From the NCBI GenBank assembly GCA_008729055.1, contig SDUX01000009.1:876806-940805 (forward strand): 64,000 nucleotides of DNA, in the 5' to 3' direction. Shown in pieces: positions 36,253 through 45,599 of this stretch (the stretch's first letter is position 1; each line of letters starts with the position of its first letter). The stretch is from Pyropia haitanensis. Its lineage: Eukaryota > Rhodophyta > Bangiophyceae > Bangiales > Bangiaceae. Both the position numbers and the translations under genes were made by a program. The notes beneath the pieces were generated by a model. That model saw nothing but the letters and a program-made list of their open reading frames with translations. It did not search any database and had not been told where the DNA came from.

Positions 36253-37293
36253 TCAAGTGGAGTACGGGCGCCGACCCCGCCCGGCCGAGGCCGGGCAGAG
36301 GCGACCGAAAAAACACCGGTCAGAGGGCGACGGGGTGACCAACGCGGAGATGTAGGTCTCGGCCAGGGTCAGCTCCGACGTGTTGGAGTACTCGGAGATG
36401 GCGCCGCGGGGGACCCCCGCCGCGTTGGCCGACGTGGCGCCGCCCTTCTTGAGGGAGTGGCTGGCGTAGCGCGCGCCCAGAGGTGCGGATACGCCGACGC
36501 GTGCCAACCCCTCCCGCAGCCAGGCCGTCAGCGTGGCGCTGGCCTGATTGGGGTGGCAGTCCGAGAAGAGCCGGTCGCCGGGCGCGGCGTCGGCGGCACG
36601 CCGGTCCGTCAGTAGCCGCGCGAGTAGCTGGCGCGGCACGTCCGCGTCGGGGGTGTCCGACCGGGGCAGCTCCCGGGAGATGGGGCCGTCTACCGCCGCC
36701 GTCTTGTGGTAGCGCACGATGAAGCAGGTCCGTCCGTCCGGAGGGAGGTCGACGTCCGCCAGGGTGAACCGGATGAGGTCCTTGGCGCGGCGCATCCACC
36801 AGAAGGCGCAAACGACGGCGGTAAGCCGGTGCCGCATCGCGCGAGGGGAGTAGGTTGCCAGAAGGGCAAGACTCCAGGCGGCGGTCGACGGCAGCGGAAC
36901 GACGGCCCGCGAGGGCTGGGGGCGAAGCGCCAGCCCCGCCCGTCGGAAGCCCGACTTGGCCTCGCGGACGCTGTCGGCGTCGCAGGGGTTGCGGAAGCCA
37001 GCCGCGAGATGCCGCTTGCGCACTGCCGCCAACAGAGGCTTGAGGGACACGGCTACGACCGTGCCGCGCCGCCACAGGGAGCCGATATATCGAACAACGG
37101 TCGCCGTGCTGGCGGGGAGAGATGGCACGCCGCGGCTCGCGCAGTAGTCGGAGAAGCGGCGCCAATGGCCTTCGTAGCGGTCCGCCGTGGCGGCCACGAC
37201 GGACCACGACCGCAGGTAGCGCGCGGCAGCTCCGTCAGCACCGCCGCCGGGGGAGGCACGCGCCAGTGCCGAGCGTTGGCCACGCCACCACCG
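36253..37293 (-). CDS. DIRS tyrosine recombinase, copy 2
   Basis: Same conserved region as in copy 1 (31567-32607), with identical protein sequence there. Start approximate; -1 frame relative to the overlapping RT ORF. Confidence 0.85.
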   Translation of the reverse strand, partial: RWWRGQRSALARASPGGGADGAAARYLRSWSVVAATADRYEGHWRRFSDYCASRGVPSLPASTATVVRYIGSLWRRGTVVAVSLKPLLAAVRKRHLAAGFRNPCDADSVREAKSGFRRAGLALRPQPSRAVVPLPSTAAWSLALLATYSPRAMRHRLTAVVCAFWWMRRAKDLIRFTLADVDLPPDGRTCFIVRYHKTAAVDGPISRELPRSDTPDADVPRQLLARLLTDRRAADAAPGDRLFSDCHPNQASATLTAWLREGLARVGVSAPLGARYASHSLKKGGATSANAAGVPRGAISEYSNTSELTLAETYISALVTPSPSDRCFFGRLCPASAGRGRRPYST

Positions 37294-39743
37294 GTTCGCC
37301 GCTGGCGTCGGTTGAAGCGTTGTCGGCGTTGGTCGGCTCGCTCGGCTGCCGCCCGTTTTGCTTGGACGAAGGCCGGAGGGTGGCCGCCTTGCACGAAGCG
37401 GAGGACTGCCATGCGCCAGCGCGGAGGGCTGGCCGGCCGGCGGGCTTGACCCGACGAGAAGGGCGCGGTGCGCCCGGGAAGTAGCCACGCCTCTGTGGCG
37501 TGCGCCAGCGCAGGAGCCCACCACGCTTGGGCCGTCCAGACCGGCAGCACCACGGTCGCTGTTGCCTTGTCCGCCAAGACCTTGGCGATGACACGCGCGG
37601 CCTGGGAGAACGGCGGGTAGATCCAGTTGTTCTCGTTGCCGCCCCACGGCACAGAGAAGGTGTCGACGCCCTCCGTCCCGGGGCCGTGCCGCTGCGAGTT
37701 GAAGCGCGCGCAGCGCGCGTTGAGGGCGGTGGCGAAGCGGTCGACGGTGTGGACTCCGTAGCGGTCTTGGAGCCGCTGGAAGATGGCGTCGTCCAGACGC
37801 CAGTTGTCGCGGTCCCGTTGCCGGGACAGCGCGTCCGCCCACACGTTGGCGACAGAGGCGATCCAGGTCGCATTGATCGTGATGCCCAGCCGTTGGACAA
37901 CCTTGTGCAGCCGGCGGAGCTCGGCCATGAGGGCGGCGGACCGGCTCGAGAGGGAGTTGATCACGTGCATGGCGACTTGGTTGTCGACTCGCAGGCGCAG
38001 GGTGCCGGTACGTCCCGCCATCTGCTTGCCGAAGGCGAGCAAGCAAAACCGCACGGCGCACACCTCCTTGACGTTGATGTGCCAGTTTTGCTGGGACAGG
38101 GTGAAAAACCCCGCCGCTGGGACAGTGTCGCCCCAGTGGCCGCCCCAGCCCCAGGGTGACGCGTCCGTCGTGAGGTAGCCGACCGTGTCCGCCCACAGCG
38201 CCCTTCCGACGCCCGGGTTGGTCCGTAGGTGGGCGAACCAGTGGAGGTCGCGGGCAGCGCCGTGGGAAAGCTTGGTCGAGCCTGTGCGCTTGCCCTGGCA
38301 GTTGTAGAGCCGCCGCAGGTAGAACCTTGCGGACGGCATCGCCAGGGAGCAGGATACCGCGGTTCCAGTGAAGCGGCACAGGGCTTTGGCCGAGACGACG
38401 CGGGCGTTGGCGCCCGACGCCGTGAGCAGAGCCTTTGCCAGGCGCACGATCTTGTCCAACCGCTCCTTGGGTAGAAACAGGAGCCGCCGGCGCGTGTCGA
38501 CCAGAAAGCCGAGGAGTGGAAGCTTGGTTGTGCCGACGCTGACGCCCTTGGTCGGGTGGACGTGGATCCCCAGCGTCTTGAACAGGTCCAGGATCGCCAC
38601 CCTGCCGACGGTCGCGGACGCCGCCGTCGAAGGGCGGATGCCGCAGCCCGTCGCCGCAAAGTCGTCCACGTACGCCATAACAGTGTAGCCCTTGTTCCGT
38701 AGGGCGGCGACGACGGGACGTAGCACCTTGGTCCATGCCCAAGGGGAGAGACGCATGCCGAATGGCAGCACGCGCGGCTCGTACACGACGCCGTCGACGA
38801 TGAAGCGGAAGTACTTGCGGTGGGCCGGCCACAGGCGTATGTGGTAGAAGGCGTCCTTGACGTCCCACGACACCAGATGCTCGTCGGGGAGCAGCGTGGA
38901 GAGGAAGTTGGCCAGGCGCTGGTACTTGAACTTGCGTTCGGCGATGAACCGGTTGATCTGTCTCAGGTCCACCACCAGCCGGTCCTTGGGCCCGTGGACG
39001 ACAAACGTCGGGGACACCCACAGCGAGCCCGCGCCTGCCGCTATGCTTAGACGGCGGGCATAGCCGGCGGCCACCCAGCGCTTGGCCTCGTTGGTGCTCC
39101 AAAGCTGCTCGACGCTGGGCATGGGATACCCCTTGGACCGCGTGGGCGGAGGGAGGGAGACCCAAGGGATCCGCAGACCAAAGAGGATGGTCCGCAAAAC
39201 CCAACCGGTCGCCCCCATGGCCGCCCATGCGGCCGCCGAGAGCCGCAGCGTGGAGAAGGGCGAGGCGGCCGCCGCCGCCTCGTCCTCTGCCGCCACGCGG
39301 GCCTCGTGCCGGCGCTGCCTCTTGGTAGGGCGGCGTCGGCGGCTGCGTGCCTTGGTCGCTGCCACGCCCCCCGGCACGCGAGGGGGCGGGCCCGACCCCC
39401 GAGAAGGGCGGGGGGTCGGCGAGGCCCAGCCGGGTGGCTTAACGGCGCCGCTTGGGGCCGTCCCCCTTGCCCGGCTTGTCGGGCGGCTTGGGGTTGTCGG
39501 CGCGGATGCCCGCGGCGTGGCGGGTGCCGTGGCGTCTGGCGGCTTGCTTGACGAAGCTCTCCGTCTGGGCGTTCTGGAGGAAGTCCCAGGCGGGGCAGTA
39601 GACGCCGTCGTCCGCGTTGTCGAAGACCAACGCTCGGAGAGTCTCCGAAGCAGGTCCATCGTGGGTGGCGAGAGAGATGACCTTGTACCGGGCCGAGGTG
39701 AGGGAGAAGAGCTGATGGAGCCACAACCGCGTCTCGCGGTCAA
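37053..39743 (-). CDS. DIRS reverse transcriptase/RNase H, copy 2
   Basis: 896 residues, identical to copies 1 and 3 at the protein level; YVDD active site and complete RNase H motifs. Confidence 0.92.
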   Translation of the reverse strand: MTARRGCGSISSSPSPRPGTRSSLSPPTMDLLRRLSERWSSTTRTTASTAPPGTSSRTPRRRASSSKPPDATAPATPRASAPTTPSRPTSRARGTAPSGAVKPPGWASPTPRPSRGSGPPPRVPGGVAATKARSRRRRPTKRQRRHEARVAAEDEAAAAASPFSTLRLSAAAWAAMGATGWVLRTILFGLRIPWVSLPPPTRSKGYPMPSVEQLWSTNEAKRWVAAGYARRLSIAAGAGSLWVSPTFVVHGPKDRLVVDLRQINRFIAERKFKYQRLANFLSTLLPDEHLVSWDVKDAFYHIRLWPAHRKYFRFIVDGVVYEPRVLPFGMRLSPWAWTKVLRPVVAALRNKGYTVMAYVDDFAATGCGIRPSTAASATVGRVAILDLFKTLGIHVHPTKGVSVGTTKLPLLGFLVDTRRRLLFLPKERLDKIVRLAKALLTASGANARVVSAKALCRFTGTAVSCSLAMPSARFYLRRLYNCQGKRTGSTKLSHGAARDLHWFAHLRTNPGVGRALWADTVGYLTTDASPWGWGGHWGDTVPAAGFFTLSQQNWHINVKEVCAVRFCLLAFGKQMAGRTGTLRLRVDNQVAMHVINSLSSRSAALMAELRRLHKVVQRLGITINATWIASVANVWADALSRQRDRDNWRLDDAIFQRLQDRYGVHTVDRFATALNARCARFNSQRHGPGTEGVDTFSVPWGGNENNWIYPPFSQAARVIAKVLADKATATVVLPVWTAQAWWAPALAHATEAWLLPGRTAPFSSGQARRPASPPRWRMAVLRFVQGGHPPAFVQAKRAAAERADQRRQRFNRRQRRTGGGVANARHWRVPPPAAVLTELPRATCGRGPSWPPRRTATKAIGAASPTTARAAACHLSPPARRPLFDISAPCGGAARS

Positions 39744-40527
39744 AGCTGCTTACCTTCTTGCCCGCCTCCTCGCGCTCGAGCTCCTTGGAGAGGATGCGGT
39801 TGTGCAGCGCCTGGACCCAAGCACACACGTTGTACACGAACTCGAGCTCATGCGCCGCCTTGCCGTGCACCTTGGCCTGCACGCGCGCGTAGCGCGTGTC
39901 GCCGACGACGTCAAACGGCGCCGGGCGACGCAGCAGCGGGCTGCCGCCAGGCGGGACGTAAAACCCACGGATCACGGGGCGCGCCGCCTGCACCCGGGAG
40001 ACCTCCCTAGGGTGGAAGGGGCTGCGGTACACGTTGGCCTTGCCGTCGTACTCGTCGTCCTCGTCGTCGTCACTGTAGTCGTCGTCGGAGTCGTCACCGG
40101 GCGGGGGCGGATCGTCGTCCTTGCCGCCACCTCTGCGGCGGCCGTCGTCGTTGTCGTCGTCGTCCTTGTCGCCGCCGTCGCCGTCGCCGCCTCCGTCGTT
40201 GTCCTCGTCGTTGTTGTCCTCGTTGTCGTTGGCAGGGGGGAGGTCTTGGGCGTCGTCACGGCCCGCCGCGGCACCACCGCCGCCAGCCGCGCCGGCGCCA
40301 CCACCCCGGCGTCCACGACCACCACCCGCTACTTGGCGGACGTGGGGGAGTACAGACGACAGGCTCAGAAAGAGGGCCGCCCAAAGGGTGGAGCCGATGG
40401 CTCCAGAGTTAACCGTCGCCGCCGAGGCGGGGCCGGAGCGGCAGGGCAGGATGCCCAACAAGCCGCTTCCCACAAGGGGAGCTGCCGCCGAGAGCGACGA
40501 CATGAGTCGGGGCCGCGTCGTGCCCAC
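39439..40527 (-). CDS. DIRS gag-like protein, copy 2
   Basis: 362 residues. N-terminal hydrophobic/Gly-rich part, an acidic tract (Asp/Glu/Asn-rich, residues ~95-160) encoded by GTC-rich repeats, then a folded-looking domain (VYRSPFHPREVSRVQAARP, ELEFVYNVCAWVQALHNRIL, FDRETRLWLHQLFSLTSARY) and a basic C-terminus. Position and lack of enzymatic motifs suggest the DIRS gag. No zinc knuckle seen. Confidence 0.8.
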   Translation of the reverse strand: MGTTRPRLMSSLSAAAPLVGSGLLGILPCRSGPASAATVNSGAIGSTLWAALFLSLSSVLPHVRQVAGGGRGRRGGGAGAAGGGGAAAGRDDAQDLPPANDNEDNNDEDNDGGGDGDGGDKDDDDNDDGRRRGGGKDDDPPPPGDDSDDDYSDDDEDDEYDGKANVYRSPFHPREVSRVQAARPVIRGFYVPPGGSPLLRRPAPFDVVGDTRYARVQAKVHGKAAHELEFVYNVCAWVQALHNRILSKELEREEAGKKVSSFDRETRLWLHQLFSLTSARYKVISLATHDGPASETLRALVFDNADDGVYCPAWDFLQNAQTESFVKQAARRHGTRHAAGIRADNPKPPDKPGKGDGPKRRR

Positions 40528-40939
40528 CGATGACCGGTAGACGCTGCTTTTCCGCGGAATGCGGAAAAACAGCGGACGTGCCGGACCCGGCGGTCAAGGA
40601 GGAAGACGCGGCGGCGTCGCCTCTTATGGCGTCGGGCGGGGGGAAGGGCGTGCGGACCCGCTGCGGTGTGGCGACCGCGGCGGCGACGGCAGGACCCTCG
40701 GTGCCCAAGCCTGTGGCTGTGGGGCAACGCCCATCCCCCCTCGGTGCTGCTTGCGCAAGCGCCGCCGGCTCAGGGGGATCTGAGATCGCCCCCTGGAACG
40801 GACGGTCGGACCGTCCGCGCCATAAGTCTTTAGTTTCTCCGCCAAAAACAAGTACGGCGCCGCCCACAAGGTGGGTGCTATAACCGTCAAATAACAATCA
40901 TACGAAGGGGTTACAAAGGGGAGGGAGCCGCGTATGCCA

Positions 40940-41980
40940 TCAAGTGGAGTACGGGCGCCGACCCCGCCCGGCCGAGGCCGGGCAGAGGCGACCGAAAAAA
41001 CACCGGTCAGAGGGCGACGGGGTGACCAACGCGGAGATGTAGGTCTCGGCCAGGGTCAGCTCCGACGTGTTGGAGTACTCGGAGATGGCGCCGCGGGGGA
41101 CCCCCGCCGCGTTGGCCGACGTGGCGCCGCCCTTCTTGAGGGAGTGGCTGGCGTAGCGCGCGCCCAGAGGTGCGGATACGCCGACGCGTGCCAACCCCTC
41201 CCGCAGCCAGGCCGTCAGCGTGGCGCTGGCCTGATTGGGGTGGCAGTCCGAGAAGAGCCGGTCGCCGGGCGCGGCGTCGGCGGCACGCCGGTCCGTCAGT
41301 AGCCGCGCGAGTAGCTGGCGCGGCACGTCCGCGTCGGGGGTGTCCGACCGGGGCAGCTCCCGGGAGATGGGGCCGTCTACCGCCGCCGTCTTGTGGTAGC
41401 GCACGATGAAGCAGGTCCGTCCGTCCGGAGGGAGGTCGACGTCCGCCAGGGTGAACCGGATGAGGTCCTTGGCGCGGCGCATCCACCAGAAGGCGCAAAC
41501 GACGGCGGTAAGCCGGTGCCGCATCGCGCGAGGGGAGTAGGTTGCCAGAAGGGCAAGACTCCAGGCGGCGGTCGACGGCAGCGGAACGACGGCCCGCGAG
41601 GGCTGGGGGCGAAGCGCCAGCCCCGCCCGTCGGAAGCCCGACTTGGCCTCGCGGACGCTGTCGGCGTCGCAGGGGTTGCGGAAGCCAGCCGCGAGATGCC
41701 GCTTGCGCACTGCCGCCAACAGAGGCTTGAGGGACACGGCTACGACCGTGCCGCGCCGCCACAGGGAGCCGATATATCGAACAACGGTCGCCGTGCTGGC
41801 GGGGAGAGATGGCACGCCGCGGCTCGCGCAGTAGTCGGAGAAGCGGCGCCAATGGCCTTCGTAGCGGTCCGCCGTGGCGGCCACGACGGACCACGACCGC
41901 AGGTAGCGCGCGGCAGCTCCGTCAGCACCGCCGCCGGGGGAGGCACGCGCCAGTGCCGAGCGTTGGCCACGCCACCACCG
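40940..41980 (-). CDS. DIRS tyrosine recombinase, copy 3
   Basis: As in copy 1 (31567-32607), identical protein. Approximate start; overlaps RT in the -1 frame. Confidence 0.85.
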   Translation of the reverse strand, partial: RWWRGQRSALARASPGGGADGAAARYLRSWSVVAATADRYEGHWRRFSDYCASRGVPSLPASTATVVRYIGSLWRRGTVVAVSLKPLLAAVRKRHLAAGFRNPCDADSVREAKSGFRRAGLALRPQPSRAVVPLPSTAAWSLALLATYSPRAMRHRLTAVVCAFWWMRRAKDLIRFTLADVDLPPDGRTCFIVRYHKTAAVDGPISRELPRSDTPDADVPRQLLARLLTDRRAADAAPGDRLFSDCHPNQASATLTAWLREGLARVGVSAPLGARYASHSLKKGGATSANAAGVPRGAISEYSNTSELTLAETYISALVTPSPSDRCFFGRLCPASAGRGRRPYST

Positions 41981-44430
41981 GTTCGCCGCTGGCGTCGGTT
42001 GAAGCGTTGTCGGCGTTGGTCGGCTCGCTCGGCTGCCGCCCGTTTTGCTTGGACGAAGGCCGGAGGGTGGCCGCCTTGCACGAAGCGGAGGACTGCCATG
42101 CGCCAGCGCGGAGGGCTGGCCGGCCGGCGGGCTTGACCCGACGAGAAGGGCGCGGTGCGCCCGGGAAGTAGCCACGCCTCTGTGGCGTGCGCCAGCGCAG
42201 GAGCCCACCACGCTTGGGCCGTCCAGACCGGCAGCACCACGGTCGCTGTTGCCTTGTCCGCCAAGACCTTGGCGATGACACGCGCGGCCTGGGAGAACGG
42301 CGGGTAGATCCAGTTGTTCTCGTTGCCGCCCCACGGCACAGAGAAGGTGTCGACGCCCTCCGTCCCGGGGCCGTGCCGCTGCGAGTTGAAGCGCGCGCAG
42401 CGCGCGTTGAGGGCGGTGGCGAAGCGGTCGACGGTGTGGACTCCGTAGCGGTCTTGGAGCCGCTGGAAGATGGCGTCGTCCAGACGCCAGTTGTCGCGGT
42501 CCCGTTGCCGGGACAGCGCGTCCGCCCACACGTTGGCGACAGAGGCGATCCAGGTCGCATTGATCGTGATGCCCAGCCGTTGGACAACCTTGTGCAGCCG
42601 GCGGAGCTCGGCCATGAGGGCGGCGGACCGGCTCGAGAGGGAGTTGATCACGTGCATGGCGACTTGGTTGTCGACTCGCAGGCGCAGGGTGCCGGTACGT
42701 CCCGCCATCTGCTTGCCGAAGGCGAGCAAGCAAAACCGCACGGCGCACACCTCCTTGACGTTGATGTGCCAGTTTTGCTGGGACAGGGTGAAGAACCCCG
42801 CCGCTGGGACAGTGTCGCCCCAGTGGCCGCCCCAGCCCCAGGGTGACGCGTCCGTCGTGAGGTAGCCGACCGTGTCCGCCCACAGCGCCCTTCCGACGCC
42901 CGGGTTGGTCCGTAGGTGGGCGAACCAGTGGAGGTCGCGGGCAGCGCCGTGGGAAAGCTTGGTCGAGCCTGTGCGCTTGCCCTGGCAGTTGTAGAGCCGC
43001 CGCAGGTAGAACCTTGCGGACGGCATCGCCAGGGAGCAGGATACCGCGGTTCCAGTGAAGCGGCACAGGGCTTTGGCCGAGACGACGCGGGCGTTGGCGC
43101 CCGACGCCGTGAGCAGAGCCTTTGCCAGGCGCACGATCTTGTCCAACCGCTCCTTGGGTAGAAACAGGAGCCGCCGGCGCGTGTCGACCAGAAAGCCGAG
43201 GAGTGGAAGCTTGGTTGTGCCGACGCTGACGCCCTTGGTCGGGTGGACGTGGATCCCCAGCGTCTTGAACAGGTCCAGGATCGCCACCCTGCCGACGGTC
43301 GCGGACGCCGCCGTCGAAGGGCGGATGCCGCAGCCCGTCGCCGCAAAGTCGTCCACGTACGCCATAACAGTGTAGCCCTTGTTCCGTAGGGCGGCGACGA
43401 CGGGACGTAGCACCTTGGTCCATGCCCAAGGGGAGAGACGCATGCCGAATGGCAGCACGCGCGGCTCGTACACGACGCCGTCGACGATGAAGCGGAAGTA
43501 CTTGCGGTGGGCCGGCCACAGGCGTATGTGGTAGAAGGCGTCCTTGACGTCCCACGACACCAGATGCTCGTCGGGGAGCAGCGTGGAGAGGAAGTTGGCC
43601 AGGCGCTGGTACTTGAACTTGCGTTCGGCGATGAACCGGTTGATCTGTCTCAGGTCCACCACCAGCCGGTCCTTGGGCCCGTGGACGACAAACGTCGGGG
43701 ACACCCACAGCGAGCCCGCGCCTGCCGCTATGCTTAGACGGCGGGCATAGCCGGCGGCCACCCAGCGCTTGGCCTCGTTGGTGCTCCAAAGCTGCTCGAC
43801 GCTGGGCATGGGATACCCCTTGGACCGCGTGGGCGGAGGGAGGGAGACCCAAGGGATCCGCAGACCAAAGAGGATGGTCCGCAAAACCCAACCGGTCGCC
43901 CCCATGGCCGCCCATGCGGCCGCCGAGAGCCGCAGCGTGGAGAAGGGCGAGGCGGCCGCCGCCGCCTCGTCCTCTGCCGCCACGCGGGCCTCGTGCCGGC
44001 GCTGCCTCTTGGTAGGGCGGCGTCGGCGGCTGCGTGCCTTGGTCGCTGCCACGCCCCCCGGCACGCGAGGGGGCGGGCCCGACCCCCGAGAAGGGCGGGG
44101 GGTCGGCGAGGCCCAGCCGGGTGGCTTAACGGCGCCGCTTGGGGCCGTCCCCCTTGCCCGGCTTGTCGGGCGGCTTGGGGTTGTCGGCGCGGATGCCCGC
44201 GGCGTGGCGGGTGCCGTGGCGTCTGGCGGCTTGCTTGACGAAGCTCTCCGTCTGGGCGTTCTGGAGGAAGTCCCAGGCGGGGCAGTAGACGCCGTCGTCC
44301 GCGTTGTCGAAGACCAACGCTCGGAGAGTCTCCGAAGCAGGTCCATCGTGGGTGGCGAGAGAGATGACCTTGTACCGGGCCGAGGTGAGGGAGAAGAGCT
44401 GATGGAGCCACAACCGCGTCTCGCGGTCAA
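41740..44430 (-). CDS. DIRS reverse transcriptase/RNase H, copy 3
   Basis: 896 residues, identical to the other copies, with all RT and RNase H motifs. Confidence 0.92.
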   Translation of the reverse strand: MTARRGCGSISSSPSPRPGTRSSLSPPTMDLLRRLSERWSSTTRTTASTAPPGTSSRTPRRRASSSKPPDATAPATPRASAPTTPSRPTSRARGTAPSGAVKPPGWASPTPRPSRGSGPPPRVPGGVAATKARSRRRRPTKRQRRHEARVAAEDEAAAAASPFSTLRLSAAAWAAMGATGWVLRTILFGLRIPWVSLPPPTRSKGYPMPSVEQLWSTNEAKRWVAAGYARRLSIAAGAGSLWVSPTFVVHGPKDRLVVDLRQINRFIAERKFKYQRLANFLSTLLPDEHLVSWDVKDAFYHIRLWPAHRKYFRFIVDGVVYEPRVLPFGMRLSPWAWTKVLRPVVAALRNKGYTVMAYVDDFAATGCGIRPSTAASATVGRVAILDLFKTLGIHVHPTKGVSVGTTKLPLLGFLVDTRRRLLFLPKERLDKIVRLAKALLTASGANARVVSAKALCRFTGTAVSCSLAMPSARFYLRRLYNCQGKRTGSTKLSHGAARDLHWFAHLRTNPGVGRALWADTVGYLTTDASPWGWGGHWGDTVPAAGFFTLSQQNWHINVKEVCAVRFCLLAFGKQMAGRTGTLRLRVDNQVAMHVINSLSSRSAALMAELRRLHKVVQRLGITINATWIASVANVWADALSRQRDRDNWRLDDAIFQRLQDRYGVHTVDRFATALNARCARFNSQRHGPGTEGVDTFSVPWGGNENNWIYPPFSQAARVIAKVLADKATATVVLPVWTAQAWWAPALAHATEAWLLPGRTAPFSSGQARRPASPPRWRMAVLRFVQGGHPPAFVQAKRAAAERADQRRQRFNRRQRRTGGGVANARHWRVPPPAAVLTELPRATCGRGPSWPPRRTATKAIGAASPTTARAAACHLSPPARRPLFDISAPCGGAARS

Positions 44431-45214
44431 AGCTGCTTACCTTCTTGCCCGCCTCCTCGCGCTCGAGCTCCTTGGAGAGGATGCGGTTGTGCAGCGCCTG
44501 GACCCAAGCACACACGTTGTACACGAACTCGAGCTCATGCGCCGCCTTGCCGTGCACCTTGGCCTGCACGCGCGCGTAGCGCGTGTCGCCGACGACGTCA
44601 AACGGCGCCGGGCGACGCAGCAGCGGGCTGCCGCCAGGCGGGACGTAAAACCCACGGATCACGGGGCGCGCCGCCTGCACCCGGGAGACCTCCCTAGGGT
44701 GGAAGGGGCTGCGGTACACGTTGGCCTTGCCGTCGTACTCGTCGTCCTCGTCGTCGTCACTGTAGTCGTCGTCGGAGTCGTCACCGGGCGGGGGCGGATC
44801 GTCGTCCTTGCCGCCACCTCTGCGGCGGCCGTCGTCGTTGTCGTCGTCGTCCTTGTCGCCGCCGTCGCCGTCGCCGCCTCCGTCGTTGTCCTCGTCGTTG
44901 TTGTCCTCGTTGTCGTTGGCAGGGGGGAGGTCTTGGGCGTCGTCACGGCCCGCCGCGGCACCACCGCCGCCAGCCGCGCCGGCGCCACCACCCCGGCGTC
45001 CACGACCACCACCCGCTACTTGGCGGACGTGGGGGAGTACAGACGACAGGCTCAGAAAGAGGGCCGCCCAAAGGGTGGAGCCGATGGCTCCAGAGTTAAC
45101 CGTCGCCGCCGAGGCGGGGCCGGAGCGGCAGGGCAGGATGCCCAACAAGCCGCTTCCCACAAGGGGAGCTGCCGCCGAGAGCGACGACATGAGTCGGGGC
45201 CGCGTCGTGCCCAC
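44126..45214 (-). CDS. DIRS gag-like protein, copy 3
   Basis: 362 residues, same as copy 2 (39439-40527). Overlaps the RT ORF by about 300 nt, with RT in the +1 frame. Confidence 0.8.
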   Translation of the reverse strand: MGTTRPRLMSSLSAAAPLVGSGLLGILPCRSGPASAATVNSGAIGSTLWAALFLSLSSVLPHVRQVAGGGRGRRGGGAGAAGGGGAAAGRDDAQDLPPANDNEDNNDEDNDGGGDGDGGDKDDDDNDDGRRRGGGKDDDPPPPGDDSDDDYSDDDEDDEYDGKANVYRSPFHPREVSRVQAARPVIRGFYVPPGGSPLLRRPAPFDVVGDTRYARVQAKVHGKAAHELEFVYNVCAWVQALHNRILSKELEREEAGKKVSSFDRETRLWLHQLFSLTSARYKVISLATHDGPASETLRALVFDNADDGVYCPAWDFLQNAQTESFVKQAARRHGTRHAAGIRADNPKPPDKPGKGDGPKRRR

Positions 45215-45547
45215 CGATGACCGGTAGACGCTGCTTTTCCGCGGAATGCGGAAAAACAGCGGACGTGCCGGACCCGGCGGTCAAGGAGGAAGACGCGGCG
45301 GCGTCGCCTCTTATGGCGTCGGGCGGGGGGAAGGGCGTGCGGACCCGCTGCGGTGTGGCGACCGCGGCGGCGACGGCAGGACCCTCGGTGCCCAAGCCTG
45401 TGGCTGTGGGGCAACGCCCATCCCCCCTCGGTGCTGCTTGCGCAAGCGCCGCCGGCTCAGGGGGATCTGAGATCGCCCCCTGGAACGGACGGTCGGACCG
45501 TCCGCGCCATAAGTCTTTAGTTTCTCCGCCAAAAACAAGTACGGCGC

Positions 45548-45599
45548 CGCCCACAACGTGGGTGCTATAACCGTCAAATAACAATCATACGAAGGGGTT
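45548..45599. repeat. Terminal direct repeat closing the DIRS array
   Basis: 52 bp that repeat the left end of each unit (31488, 36174, 40861) with one substitution (C at 45557), then diverge at TTTTTT. An array of n units with n+1 copies of a short terminal repeat fits recombination of circular intermediates at the element end. Confidence 0.85.

Larger units (their letters stand above)
36174..40860 (-). mobile_element. DIRS-like retrotransposon, copy 2 (4687 bp)
   Basis: Middle unit of the tandem array, sharing its terminal repeat with copy 1 at 36174. Differs from copy 3 by only one substitution noticed inside the genes (A at 38106, synonymous in RT). All three ORFs are open. Confidence 0.9.
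40861..45547 (-). mobile_element. DIRS-like retrotransposon, copy 3 (4687 bp)
   Basis: Last unit of the array, fully open in all three ORFs, so probably the most complete copy. Its right end is followed by a partial terminal repeat (45548-45599). Confidence 0.9.
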
